A DNA stretch of 25,000 nt from Chrysomallon squamiferum (GCA_012295275.1 CM022672.1:2741443-2766442); one strand, 5' to 3'; counted from the stretch's first letter, positions 9,093-19,679 are shown. Numbers and translations are program-made. The notes: generated by a model not told the origin, from the letters alone.

Positions 9093-9188
9093 AGAAGATG
9101 GCATGAGAACAGGATCTAAATCTAAATACGAATTCCATCTACATTTCGTGAACAAGTTTATACAAATCGTTTTGCAGAATGTTTTACA

Positions 9189-9212
9189 TTTTTTTTTTTT
9201 TTTTTTTTTTTT
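9189..9212. repeat. Poly-T tract, 24 bases
   Basis: Uninterrupted T run between the two copies of the CGGATTTCGGAATT motif. Confidence 0.95.
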
Positions 9213-9319
9213 GCTAATAATATATTTAGTGCATGCAAAACAACTGGAAAAAATGTAATGTATTACTATTTTCGCTGCTCGGAAAAAACGTTTCGGATTT
9301 CGGAATTTCGAGTAAAGGA

Positions 9320-9879
9320 TCCGATATTATCAAAGATTCACTTTTAGGGTGAAAAAACAAAATTCCTTTTTAATGTCGTACCTCGAATGTTAGACTCGTC
9401 CAGCAATACAGTTCACGTGTTACAGTCCTGCTGCTTCTTTTTCATTCTAAGGAGAAAATAATGTAACAACTTGTCTGTCGTAACCAGACTCAGTCTTCCC
9501 AAGTCTGTGTTGCAGAACTTTATACTCCGTAAAAGTAGATTACAAATTATTCAGTCCTGAAATGAAAATCTTCTTCTTTCTTTTATTTCTCAAGAGTTAC
9601 TTCTTTCGTTCATTCTCTGAATTTCAGTAATATTTGCTTCGGAAAGCCCCTCTCTATGTAGTTTGGAAGATGTTACAAACATAATGTAAAAACAATCATA
9701 ATGCCAAAAGGAAATGTGGAATATGCATTAACTTGGTTATGTCTAAATTAAAGTTTCTCGCAGACACGTTAAACAAGTTGTTGAGATAGTTGGAGTCTGT
9801 TATTATAGGCAGAGTACAGTAACGTACATATGCGTGTGTTGTTTTTGTTTGCATATATGCGTATCCATATATGGTGTTT

Positions 9880-9880
<1 letters not shown>
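9320..9880. other. Single-copy spacer
   Basis: Mixed sequence without a supported frame, RNA gene or repeat. Confidence 0.5.

Positions 9881-9920
<40 letters not shown>
9881..9920. repeat. Poly-T tract, 40 bases
   Basis: Uninterrupted run of 40 T, the longest pure homopolymer in the window. The poly-Lys frame on the opposite strand is an artefact. Confidence 0.97.
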
Positions 9921-9924
<4 letters not shown>

Positions 9925-10139
9925 GTACGTATCTACGTATCAGAATGTATGACAGAAGTATTATGTAAAGAGATAGATATGTATGTTTATATACAACTGT
10001 TACCATCGTAAAGAACACTCGTCGATCTTTTTATAAACTTTCTAAATAATTCGTACAGATAATTTTTCAAGATTATAGTAACCTCTTCAAGGTTAGAATC
10101 AACGTTGTCCAAATTCACCGAATCAGTCAATTAACGAGA

Positions 10140-10530
10140 ATTCCTACTTCGATCATCAGACGTTTGGAATCTCATAAACACCGATGCAATTAGGTAATCG
10201 ATAATTATCGGCAATACAGTAACGCATGTTAAGTTTGAATCCGACCGTTCTCCGTAGTAACAGCCGCGTTCTCTCCGTCTTAACGACCAAACCAGACGAC
10301 TTTGTACAGACTAATTTCGCCGAAATGGTTATTTCCATTTTCCACACGTTTGTGCGACGAAAGACGGAGCACCTGTTGCTTTTATTACGGTAAACGACGG
10401 ACGAAGAGGCTGATTTATGACTAATCATTACGCGGACATGTTTTCTAACGGCCGAAAACAGCCGAAAATAGCCGTAAATGTACGATGCGATCCCCGTCTT
10501 CGTCTGAAGAAGTTTGGTTGAATGTTTTTG
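10140..10530. promoter_or_regulatory. CpG-richer island with short open frames
   Basis: CpG is clearly denser here than in the flanking AT-rich DNA, for example in CCGACCGTTCTCCG, GCCGCG and TTTCGCCGAAA. The motif CGGCCGAAAACAGCCGAAAA is a short internal repeat. Two unrecognised frames lie inside. One is a minus-strand 90-codon frame (10428-10156), rich in Ser, Arg and Lys. The other is a plus-strand 34-codon frame from ATG at 10417 to TGA at 10521, with an RKQPKIAVNVRCD segment. Neither has a good splice donor or a recognised domain. The island could be an unmethylated promoter, an eroded exon or simply less decayed DNA. Confidence 0.3.
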
Positions 10531-10868
10531 CGGTGAAGAAAGACAGCTTGATTAAAAGAAAACATGGTTGTAATTTATATACAGTGTTTAGACATATCTT
10601 TTATGTGTGTGATTTTAAAAACAAAAACAAAAATTAAATTATAATTTTCTTTTTTAAATCTTTTTTACCTGAGCACTTTATATTTGAATGGTGTCGAATA
10701 AGGTTAAAAAAACACAAAGATTATAAGAAACAAGAAAAGAAAAGAGAGAAACAAAGAAATAAAAGTTTAACACATAGTTGAATGAAACAAAGAATCAAAG
10801 GAGAAAGGAATGAAGAAAGAGACAAATAAAGATATTAGAAGAAACAAAGTGTGAAAGGAAAATCAAAA
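10531..10868. other. Purine-rich AT spacer
   Basis: A-rich and GAAA-rich sequence, no gene seen. Confidence 0.55.
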
Positions 10869-10942
10869 TCAAAAAAATAAATTAAAATAAAATAAACAAG
10901 TAAATAAATTAAAATAAAATAAACAAGTAAATAAATTAAAAT
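10869..10942. repeat. 27-base minisatellite, about 2.7 copies
   Basis: The unit is AAATAAATTAAAATAAAATA followed by AACAAGT, repeated almost exactly. It explains the LFTCLFYFN repeat in the minus-strand frame here. Confidence 0.88.
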
Positions 10943-11119
10943 ATGGGAAGGTTAGTGGAGAAACTAAAAATGAACAAATGATACATATAATTAAAAATCT
11001 TTTCACAAAATGAGTTCGAGAAAAAAAAAAAAAAGAAACCAAATTATAAATTAACAAAAAAGAATAAAAGAAGAAAGAAAGAAGGGTATGAAAATAACAA
11101 CAAAATACACTGTACACAT

Positions 11120-11122
<3 letters not shown>

Positions 11123-11177
<55 letters not shown>

Positions 11178-11199
11178 TGTATGTATGTATGTATGTATG

Positions 11200-11229
<30 letters not shown>
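11123..11229. repeat. Compound (AT)n-(GTAT)n microsatellite
   Basis: An AT run (11123-11150) abuts about 20 copies of GTAT (11151-11229). Cys/Met/Tyr/Val-repeat frames here are artefacts. Confidence 0.97.
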
Positions 11230-11232
<3 letters not shown>

Positions 11233-12055
11233 TTTTTTGTATATATCTTTATCTCTCTCTACTTGTATCTAATCCGAGATGAGCTGATTTGCTTTATTCC
11301 ATCTGTTGGTTGTTGGTATGAAAACAAATAACAGAGTGATCTGTTACGTGCTGTATTGTTTTACAAACATTCATGTTTTCAAATCTCATTTCTAATTCAA
11401 CAAGACATTTTACATCCATCTTGATAACTTAAGTCAGAGCAAGAATTAATCATAAGCGCTGGCGTATTTTAGTTTTTATCTGCATTTCTGAGTGTTTTCT
11501 ACTGCATACTTGCACATACACAAACACACAAACGTAGTATATACGCAATAGACATACATACAATCATGCAAACAGACACAGATACATAAACAGATATATG
11601 TATACATTCAGACACATATACACACAATCCAAAACCTCTTCTATTTGTATATCATCAAAACTAAATTTCAGCATTAAATTAACCAGGCAGGTCATACATG
11701 CAACAGTATTTAACAATTAAATCTATCAGCTGACGCATGAATAGCAAAGGGAAAATAACTGATCAACAATTAAACAGAAATTTATGATGTATAATGAAAT
11801 ATTTGTTGTATTTTTTAAAATGCAGAAACATGATGTCGTGCATAAAAATGACGTTAGAAGACTCTGCCGAAGATTTCGATTTCTTCTGATATCTGATAAA
11901 GATCATTAATTAGGAAAGTGACGTCGACCTGCAGTGGATCTCGCGAATCTTAGCGTGTGGCACTTCATCAAAACACAGCATTCATCGCAAAATGAAATCT
12001 TTAATTACAACGAGGCCGTTCTGCTAGCAGGCTAAACCATATCCTCTGTTCCTTC
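11230..12055. other. Single-copy spacer
   Basis: Diffuse TACA/CACA words at 11510-11620. From about 11840 to 12030 the base composition is more balanced and contains CpGs and a TGACGTCGA CRE-like word (11922-11930). No supported gene. Confidence 0.5.
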
Positions 12056-12232
12056 GAAATACTTTCCCTCATTGCTTTCTAAATGCTGTCCTCAAATGCT
12101 GTCGTAGTGCTTTCCCCCCATTGCTTTCGAAATCCCATTAGTTTCCAAATGCTTTTGATTTACTTTCCAAATGCTTCATTCAACGCATTTTCCCCAGTAC
12201 TTTCCAAATGCTTTCCCAACTGCTTTCTCCGG
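12056..12232. repeat. Degenerate minisatellite of CTTTCCAAATG units
   Basis: Variants of CTTTCCAAATGCTTTC recur irregularly every 12-28 bases, for example near 12076, 12093, 12125, 12141, 12162 and 12200. Intervening words are CCCCCATTGCTTTC-like. The strand is markedly pyrimidine-rich. Confidence 0.75.
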
Positions 12233-13061
12233 TACAACCAAGTACTCTGTCTGCACTTTTAGAATATTCTTACATACAGGTTGTTTCGTGATTATCACCA
12301 GACTAAACATTTAAATAACAAACACTAGTGGTCTGGAACGGTAAATTAAATGAAAACATCCCTAATGAGTGAGACAAAATCTGGTTAACGACAGAACAGG
12401 AGATTTAGTAGTTGCAGTCTTTGATAAAACAAACACGAGTTTTCGGCTGGAACTAAATATAGTCTTGAAGGATAGAAGAAGGATCAAGCAACCTCTGAAA
12501 CACGCTGCACGTCTAATATCATTTACGTACGCGCACACATTTTCACATGAACACACGCTAAAAACATTATATATATATATATATATGTAAATACAGTTAA
12601 CAACAGACATACAGACTCAAAAAGATAGACTCAAAAACTGATGAAAGGAAATAAATACATTACTGCAGAATGGTTCACCTGAGATAGTATTTAATTATCC
12701 TGAGATGAACGAAACAAAAAAAAGTAATACGAATATTTCACCCCCTCCTTAAACAAAAGACAACAACAAAAATAATAAAAATAAATAATTAAATAATTTA
12801 AAAAAAAATATATAATAATAATAAAGATAAGAAAATTTAACGGTATCAATAAAATTTGGTGACGCAGACTGTAGGGTGAACGACACTGAAATATTTTATT
12901 AATAAAAGGAACTAAATAAACGTATTCATTACCGCGGTGTATTCTGGGAAGGAGGTGAAGCGTCACGATAGCTTGAATGCTTCATCAAATTCATCAAAGC
13001 ATCTTGTCGTCTGATTTAATTAGAAAAGAAATCATGTGACATTTGACCGATCGAAATCAAC

Positions 13062-13062
<1 letters not shown>
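12233..13062. other. AT-rich spacer
   Basis: A 73-residue frame at 12369-12590 runs into a TA microsatellite (12569-12586) and has no recognised domain. AAT/A-rich sequence covers 12760-12840. No gene called. Confidence 0.5.

Positions 13063-13098
<36 letters not shown>
13063..13098. repeat. Poly-A tract, 36 bases
   Basis: Uninterrupted A run. There is no retroelement body on its 5' side that I can recognise. Confidence 0.95.
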
Positions 13099-13100
<2 letters not shown>

Positions 13101-13289
13101 TATGAAATAAATGAATAAACAAAGATTAAAATAATAATAATAAATTAAAAAGAAAACTGAAGAATGGAGTTTAATGCTTATAATGGGATGGACCGTAGCT
13201 ATTCTCTTTAAATTACTGAGGTAAATAAATTAAGAAAAAGTAATTAGACTGCTTCTGTCCATGTTACTGGAACACAGCCGATAGAATCA

Positions 13290-13680
13290 AATAATTATTA
13301 TTATTATTGCTGTCGTTGTTGTCGTTGTTGTTGTTGATGTTATTAATGATGAATACGATAATGATAATGATGATTATGATTACATAAATGTTAACAAAAT
13401 TCAATAAACAAAAAATAATAAATAAACGAATAAAAAACCAACATAAATAATAATTATAAATATATTAATAATAATAATAATAATAATGATGGTAGTCATA
13501 TTAGTATTAGTAGCAATAGTAATAATATTAGTAAAAGTGATAGTAGTCAATAGTAGTAGTAGTAGTAGTAGTAATAGTTATAGTAGTAGTAATAGAAGTG
13601 GTGGTTGTAGTTGTAGTAGTAGCAGTGGTGGGATTATCCTATTAGTAGTAATAACAGTAGTAATGTGGTTTAGATATTAA
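13290..13680. repeat. Trinucleotide cluster (ATT, GTT, GAT, AAT, AGT)
   Basis: ATT and GTT/GTC units (13290-13340), GAT-like units (13345-13380), AAT units (13467-13487), then a long imperfect AGT/TAG array (13488-13677). The Val/Ile- and Ser-rich frame at 13486-13680 is the translation of this array. Confidence 0.92.
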
Positions 13681-14555
13681 TATCAGTTACTGTATTACTC
13701 GTAGTATCGGCGGTTATTATTGCACCTGTTGTAATAGCTACTCCAGTGATATTAAATCTACGGCATTTTTCTAAATATTTTGATAACACAAAACCCTTTA
13801 CACATTTTTCATAAACTAATCTCTCAGCCGACATACGCCATGGATTAAACCAGAATATTACAATGGCCGTAAAAATATACTAATGTGAAAACATCCCAAA
13901 TCGATAAGCACATGCTTGTTTGCATGTTACCTGAACCAAGTACATTCATCTAAACATCATGTCTTAAAAATATTATTATCAACATCAGAAATATATTTAA
14001 TTGTTATATCGCCAAAAAATAAAAATAAATAAATAAATGAAATATAAAAATAAAAATAATAATAAAAAACAAAACAAATAAAGAAATAAAGAAAAGTATA
14101 TTACAGAAGGTATATATATCGTATTTAATAGCGTCTTTTCTCATAAGATATTAATAAATAACACGTCTGTATGGCTGATATTAAGTCAGAGTTTTTTTAC
14201 ATTGAGTGAAGCATTTATATTAAAACTGTCAGAGACAGAATAATGTTTTTACTGTGGTGTAAATTAAATAAGAAGTTAAATCCTCCCAGCAATGAAAATT
14301 TGTCTAAATGTATAAAGACATATTAACTGAGTGTCTGATCTGTTTGTAGTAGTTCGTAAGATATACTTTATGTGTATTTTTGTATATGCATTTGCGTCTG
14401 TATTTGTGTATGTGTGTATGCGAGTTTGTATACAGGAATTTTCAAATGAATTAGTTCAGCTACCGATTTAAAGCAAGGTAAATGTCTGTTTATCTGTTTT
14501 TGAATTATATTCACAGACAAAAATTAAAAAAAAACGTCATCTAGTACCTCTAGTA
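13681..14555. other. AT-rich spacer
   Basis: Single-copy sequence with A-rich AAAT runs at 14017-14095. No gene seen. Confidence 0.5.
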
Positions 14556-14692
14556 TTTATACTGCTGCTGTTACTACTACTACTACTGCTACAATTTCTA
14601 ATACTACTACTAGCACTGCTACAACTGTTATTACCACCACAACAACAACTACTGCTACCACCACTACTGCAACTACTAATACTAATACAAAT
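14556..14692. repeat. Imperfect (ACT)n array
   Basis: ACT, GCT, ACC and ACA triplets in register. It is older and more diverged than the arrays at the right end of the window. Confidence 0.9.
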
Positions 14693-14738
14693 AATATTTC
14701 GCTGAAATCAAACGATTAAATTATACGCTAGTTCTCTC

Positions 14739-14765
<27 letters not shown>
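14739..14765. repeat. Poly-A tract, 27 bases
   Basis: Uninterrupted A run. Confidence 0.95.
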
Positions 14766-14771
<6 letters not shown>

Positions 14772-14878
14772 TTACGTCAACTGTAGGGATTTTTCTCTCT
14801 ATTATTTGTAGATTTGTCATTCTTCGATCTAACTGTCAATTTGCTTATGACCTCTTGCATTGACAATAAATATAACTT

Positions 14879-14927
14879 TGCGCATGCTAAGTAACCGAGA
14901 ACACTGCCTGTTGTAACTATGACGTCA
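14879..14927. promoter_or_regulatory. NRF1-like half site plus CRE octamer
   Basis: TGCGCATGC (14879-14887), which matches most of the NRF1 core, lies 32 bases before a perfect TGACGTCA (14920-14927). CpG-containing words surround them. A splice-acceptor-like TTGTTTTCAG follows at 14933-14942. No gene is attached, so the assignment is inference. Confidence 0.25.
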
Positions 14928-14984
14928 TCGAATTGTTTTCAGGCGGAGCTATCGAGTTTAGTGAGCACATTTATTTTAAAAATA

Positions 14985-14990
<6 letters not shown>

Positions 14991-15059
<69 letters not shown>
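14991..15059. repeat. (CT)n microsatellite
   Basis: Pure CT run of about 34 copies. The Ser-Leu frames over it are artefacts. Confidence 0.97.
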
Positions 15060-15064
<5 letters not shown>

Positions 15065-15314
15065 TACATACTCACATATAGATATAAATACAATTTATTT
15101 ATATTTATTGCGTAAATAATCAAAGTTTTTTTTGTTTGTTTGTTTTTTGTTTTTTATCGAGGAACAACGATTGAAACAGTAGTAGGAAGAAGTTGGATAT
15201 TACTAAACTTGCAAAAGATATTATGAACTGAAAAAGTTAGACATTCAGGTATTTTCTCAGTTTATTAATAACTGTTTGAAATACTCTGGCTTTGCATGTC
15301 GACAGTAACTGATA

Positions 15315-15319
<5 letters not shown>

Positions 15320-15369
<50 letters not shown>
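15320..15369. repeat. (GA)n microsatellite
   Basis: Pure GA run of about 25 copies, in opposite orientation to the CT run 260 bases to its left. Confidence 0.97.
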
Positions 15370-15372
<3 letters not shown>

Positions 15373-15890
15373 TACAAACAAACAATCAGAACAGTATGAC
15401 GCTTATAATAGACGTCATTCTGAGCTTTCTCGAAGCTCATTTATTTGGGATAGGATCTAACAATCTAGTGTTTTAAAAACATTACTGAATCTGTTGATGT
15501 TTTTGACATCATTGCAAGATTAAGGAATGTACGATTATGCTCGTAATTAAAAAACAAATCTAGATTTATCAGTGAAGCGTCTCAAAAACTCGTAAAAACA
15601 ACAAAGAAAATCACATCTTGGCATTCCCGTACAAACACTTTTTTCTTTCCTGTCTCTGTATCTTTATCTCTGTCTGTCTTTGTTTCACGCGTCTGTCTGT
15701 CGTTATCATTATTTGTCTGTCTGTTTGACAGTCCCTCTGTATCGCTTTCTGTGTATGTATGTTCGTATGTATGCATGACGTATGTGTCTATATGTAGATA
15801 TATATATATATAATTTACCATTTATTATATTCTGGATTAAATATCATTTTCTGAATGCACATCATTTCAATTTCTTACAGTGTTTTTTTT
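15370..15890. other. Single-copy spacer with CTGT-rich segment
   Basis: Diffuse CTGTCTGT and TCTGTAT words at about 15650-15750, and a TA run at 15797-15812. No gene seen. Confidence 0.5.
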
Positions 15891-15897
15891 AAATTTT

Positions 15898-16210
15898 GTA
15901 TATATATATATATATATATATGTATTATGTATTTTATAAAAGATTAAAAAAAAAAGAAAGAGAAAAGAATGGATCTTGTAACCTAGGTAAGCTATCATAA
16001 AGTAACCATCAAAAAAAAAAAAAAAAAAAAAACGAAAGAAAGAAAAGAAAGAATTTTTTTTTTTAATTTACATACAAACTTTCTGACAATGGTTAATCTT
16101 GAATATTTAACAATAATTCATATAACATAGAAAACGAAATTGAAAAAATAATCTAGTTTCCATGTTTCAGAATTAAAAAAAAAAAAAGAAATAAAAAAAA
16201 AAAATCGAAA
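15898..16210. repeat. (TA)n run and several short poly-A tracts
   Basis: TA run at about 15898-15921, then A-rich sequence with poly-A at 16011-16032, a T run at 16054-16064, and A runs near 16174-16203. Confidence 0.85.
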
Positions 16211-16412
16211 ATGTCCATTTCAAAAACAGTACACCTATGCGAAAAAATAAAGAAATCTATACTTCTGAATATTTATTTGCGACTTGCTGTCTTTTACAAG
16301 AACCAGCTATAACCAAAGAAGAACTAAGATATGTTTTTTTGTTGTTTTCTTTGCTAAGTTAATTTTTACGCATTGTGTTTTTTCAGTTTCAGTTTTTGTT
16401 CCTTTGGTTCTT

Positions 16413-16451
16413 TTAACGGGAAATCGTTGCTTCCCGTTAAGTGATTAATCA
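16413..16451. other. Perfect hairpin followed by palindromic TGATTAATCA
   Basis: TTAACGGGAA (16413-16422) and TTCCCGTTAA (16431-16440) form a perfect 10-base-pair stem with the 8-base loop ATCGTTGC. One base later lies the 10-base palindrome TGATTAATCA (16442-16451), which contains TGATTAAT, a Hox/Exd-type binding word, on both strands. No U-run or bacterial context suggests a terminator. A structured RNA or a regulatory element is possible. Confidence 0.5.
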
Positions 16452-16860
16452 TTTAAGAATTCTTCACAATAATGTTCTGTGGCTCGATTAACGATCCCTT
16501 TGTCGATCGAGGCACACAAACAACGCACTGCAGAACTGAAGTGTTGAATTATCTACGAACTAACGTCATTGATTTTCAGATTCACAAATGATTGCTTCAT
16601 AAATGCCAGCTAAAAATATATAATCGGATGAAAATAAATGAAAGTAATAACGAAAAGGTTGGCAGTGAACGGTTCGGGTTCGAGGGTTAATTGTGTGAAG
16701 TTTTTCAGTATGTTTGTTGTCAGGTACGTTTTACGAATCAGTAAAATAAAATAAAACAAAATCACCTACATTATTACATACAGACGACGCAGACGCTCAC
16801 CTGTATATGATGTAATAATGATGATGATCTGTCTACCTATCTGTCTACCTACAAACATAA
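16452..16860. other. Single-copy spacer
   Basis: Moderate CpG content at 16470-16570, including a loose inverted repeat CTCGAT...ATCGAG (16483-16511). No gene called. Confidence 0.45.
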
Positions 16861-17050
16861 ATGCGTTTATACATATATACAAACATACGTCCATACATAC
16901 ATAAACACACATACATATACACACACACACACACACACATTTACATATATACATACATAACATACAAAATATTCATGCACACATGACAACATACATACAT
17001 ACATACATACATACATACATACATACATGCATCATATACATGTACATACA
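16861..17050. repeat. (TACA)n and (CA)n compound array
   Basis: TACA-rich lead-in, a CA run (16920-16939), more TACA units, and a clean TACA/CATA run (16988-17028). Confidence 0.93.
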
Positions 17051-17172
17051 CATAAACACATTCTCACTGTAGACTGGGCGTGTAAGATTTTGTGTAAAAT
17101 TATATAATTAGGTTTCACGTTGTTGGCATTTCGTTATACATGCAACACCGTAACAGAAATGAACTACATACA

Positions 17173-17197
17173 TTTTTTTTTTTTTTTTTTTTTTTTT
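17173..17197. repeat. Poly-T tract, 25 bases
   Basis: Uninterrupted T run followed by CTCTCC. Confidence 0.95.
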
Positions 17198-17787
17198 CTC
17201 TCCGTTTAGAGCAACAAGAACTCACGTAACATGTTAATTAAAGATAATGATAATCAGACACGGGAATGCTCACTTGGTCTAATGACGTAAAAAAACCCAA
17301 AAACAACAACAACAAAAAGCACGATGTTACTCACTCTCTGTAAACAGCTGCGGTCATTCAGTACACTATGAACACAATTTCACATTACCATGTGACTCAT
17401 AACCTTATAAGCTGAAGAGCTGGCAGTAGCCAAAAATTACTGCACTATGCATGACTGATCAGAGGATCAAACCGTGACGGTGCCTCTACTTTGTAGCATG
17501 TATAAACCTCTTCAGTAATTTTTCCGTTATGTAGATCGTGATATGAATTTTCCCACCTATGAGAAGGTGCTGTTAAAATATTCCAGTACCGCTATGTAAT
17601 AAGTTTACCCCCCGTGAATCGGTTCTCTTGTTTTTTATTGCATAGAAGCCATATTTTTCTGAACTAGTAGCCAAAATTACGTTGGTTTGAAATATTGTCA
17701 GCTATTCGTATCTTTCATGGTTATGTTATATTTTCAACTGTATATGTAAATTTGGAGAATGGTTTGGTAAAGAATTAGTAAAACAAA
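17198..17787. other. Single-copy spacer, relatively complex
   Basis: One of the longer stretches without simple repeats. A short inverted pair AAAAATTACTG / CAGTAATTTTT (17434-17444 and 17512-17522) is present, but the arms are too short to call an element. No supported frame. Confidence 0.5.
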
Positions 17788-17941
17788 GATGATGATGATG
17801 ATAATGATAACAAACTGATTATTATGTGTTGTTTATAATAGTGATTATATATGAGATGATGAGTAATAATGATGATGATGATAATAATAATTGTAGAAGT
17901 ATTAATAGCAGTAGTAATAGTAGGAGGAGTAGTAGTAGTAA

Positions 17942-17980
<39 letters not shown>

Positions 17981-18130
17981 CAGCAGTAGTAGTAGTAATA
18001 ATAATACAGATGTGAAAGTAGCGATGATGAAGATGGTAAGAGGAAAAAGAAGAAGAAGGTGAAGAAAACAAAAAGAAAAAATATAAAAAAGAAAATGAAG
18101 ACGATGATGATGGTGGTGATGATGATGTGT
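17788..18130. repeat. Trinucleotide cluster (GAT, AAT, AGT, GAA)
   Basis: GAT units (17788-17800), GAT/AAT (17868-17890), a nearly pure AGT array (about 17927-17998), AAT, then GAA/GAT units to 18127. Ser- and Thr-repeat frames on the two strands are artefacts. Confidence 0.93.
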
Positions 18131-18240
18131 GTATAAACTTAGGTCATCCTCAAGTCCACCGAATTAACAACAAAATTATAAAAATAATTAACGTGAAATA
18201 AAATAAAATAAATAAAAGTTAAAAAATTAAACCAGTTATG

Positions 18241-18244
<4 letters not shown>

Positions 18245-18302
<58 letters not shown>

Positions 18303-18316
18303 TGATGATGATGATA
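18245..18316. repeat. (AAT)n-(GAT)n microsatellite
   Basis: About 18 AAT units followed directly by five GAT units. Confidence 0.95.
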
Positions 18317-18603
18317 AATTATAATCAAAGAACTATAAAAATGTTTTATAAAAATACATAAAACGTACTTTGAAAAAAATGGAAAAAGAAATGAAGTACA
18401 TGAATGAAGTATTCGGAAATTTAATTATTAAAATTAAATGAAGATATATTCATAATTAAAATACACTCAGGCATAATTATAATTCACTGTGCTTTTTCAG
18501 TTAGCTTTTAGCAGTCAATTCCTGAGATTTTATATAAATATAGCGGTAAACATGAAGTATGGGATGAGAGATATAAGAATGGTTGAGAAAGAGAGATAGA
18601 GTC

Positions 18604-18605
<2 letters not shown>

Positions 18606-18677
<72 letters not shown>
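18606..18677. repeat. (GA)n microsatellite
   Basis: Pure GA run of about 36 copies, preceded by a degenerate GAGA lead-in from 18588. Confidence 0.97.
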
Positions 18678-18681
<4 letters not shown>

Positions 18682-18771
18682 GATTCTGAAGTAGAAGCCA
18701 AATTGGATTCGTGAAGATATAAATAAATAAATAAAAAGTAGAGAGGAACAGCATCTTAGGGAAATATAACA

Positions 18772-18772
<1 letters not shown>

Positions 18773-18810
<38 letters not shown>
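18773..18810. repeat. Poly-A tract, 38 bases
   Basis: Uninterrupted A run 95 bases after the GA array. Confidence 0.95.
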
Positions 18811-18811
<1 letters not shown>

Positions 18812-19179
18812 ACACCAAAACCCAAGCAAAAATCAAACGTATAGTCGATGCAAATTAAAAAGTTATCTTGACGGTTTATGCGTGAACAGAACACACTATA
18901 AATCAGCTGATGGAATCGGTTGAACTATTAACTGTTTGTTTCAGAACAATCCGTAACGATATATATATCATTAACGAGAACGTGTATATCACGTAAAGTG
19001 TTTCGTAGAAACAGAAAATATGACATATAAATAATTTATATATTATAACTGTGTGCCTGCTGCCAGTTCTCAACTGTTATAGTAATTAATAAATAATTAA
19101 CTTCTGTTTCCTTTTTCATTATTTATTTATATATTATTATTCTTGTGTCCGTGTTGTACTTTCATAATTCCTCGAATTC

Positions 19180-19182
<3 letters not shown>
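18811..19182. other. AT-rich spacer
   Basis: Single-copy sequence, nothing supported. Confidence 0.5.

Positions 19183-19274
<92 letters not shown>
19183..19274. repeat. (CT)n microsatellite
   Basis: Pure CT run of 46 copies, the longest dinucleotide array in the window. Confidence 0.97.
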
Positions 19275-19276
<2 letters not shown>

Positions 19277-19383
19277 TAAATTACATATTACTAGTTGCTG
19301 TTTATTTTTTTATCTACTGCTTTCAAATAATTATGTATATCTCATTTAGAATAAAATCTTTGTAATTCGCATACCCAATATTT

Positions 19384-19384
<1 letters not shown>

Positions 19385-19414
<30 letters not shown>
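19385..19414. repeat. Poly-A tract, 30 bases
   Basis: Uninterrupted A run. Confidence 0.95.
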
Positions 19415-19416
<2 letters not shown>

Positions 19417-19679
19417 ATACATACCTTAAACTTAATCCTCTATCAATAACCAGGCATTTCCAGTAAATTTCCATCTTGACCAGTTTCATACTTTTCCTGT
19501 CTTCAGAAAATTGTAACAGTGTAATTTATATTCCACAGCTCTATAAAAAAAATATAAAATAATATAACAAAAACTAAATTAAACTATAATAAAAAATAAA
19601 ATAAAATAAAAAAAAGGAAGTTAAAAATTAAGAAGGTAACTACAAATAAATTAAAATTTTAATAATAAAAAATCAAAGA
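19415..19679. other. AT-rich spacer, A-rich from 19540
   Basis: No feature other than A-rich low-complexity sequence. Confidence 0.5.

Noticed and set aside
9055-9258. 67-codon ATG frame
   Set aside because: It starts inside a transposon-end-like motif and runs through a poly-T tract giving poly-Phe. There is no domain or splice support.
9881-9920. Poly-A/T tracts as retrotransposon or processed-pseudogene tails
   Set aside because: None of the tracts (also 13063, 14739, 18773, 19385) has a recognisable retroelement body or flanking target duplication. Simple slippage explains them.
11925-11936. GTCGACCTGCAG, identical to part of a cloning-vector polylinker
   Set aside because: Only 12 bases match and the flanks do not continue as a vector. 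A chance match is more likely than contamination.
12369-12590. 73-codon frame on the plus strand and a similar minus-strand frame
   Set aside because: Both end in or cross the TA microsatellite at 12569-12586, and they overlap each other antiparallel. No domain is recognisable.
16413-16440. Hairpin as a bacterial terminator or histone 3' stem-loop
   Set aside because: There is no downstream T run, the host is eukaryotic, and the stem and loop do not fit the histone consensus.
17434-17522. Inverted pair AAAAATTACTG / CAGTAATTTTT as a second foldback element
   Set aside because: Only 11 bases pair and similarity does not continue inward. Such short AT-rich pairs are expected by chance.
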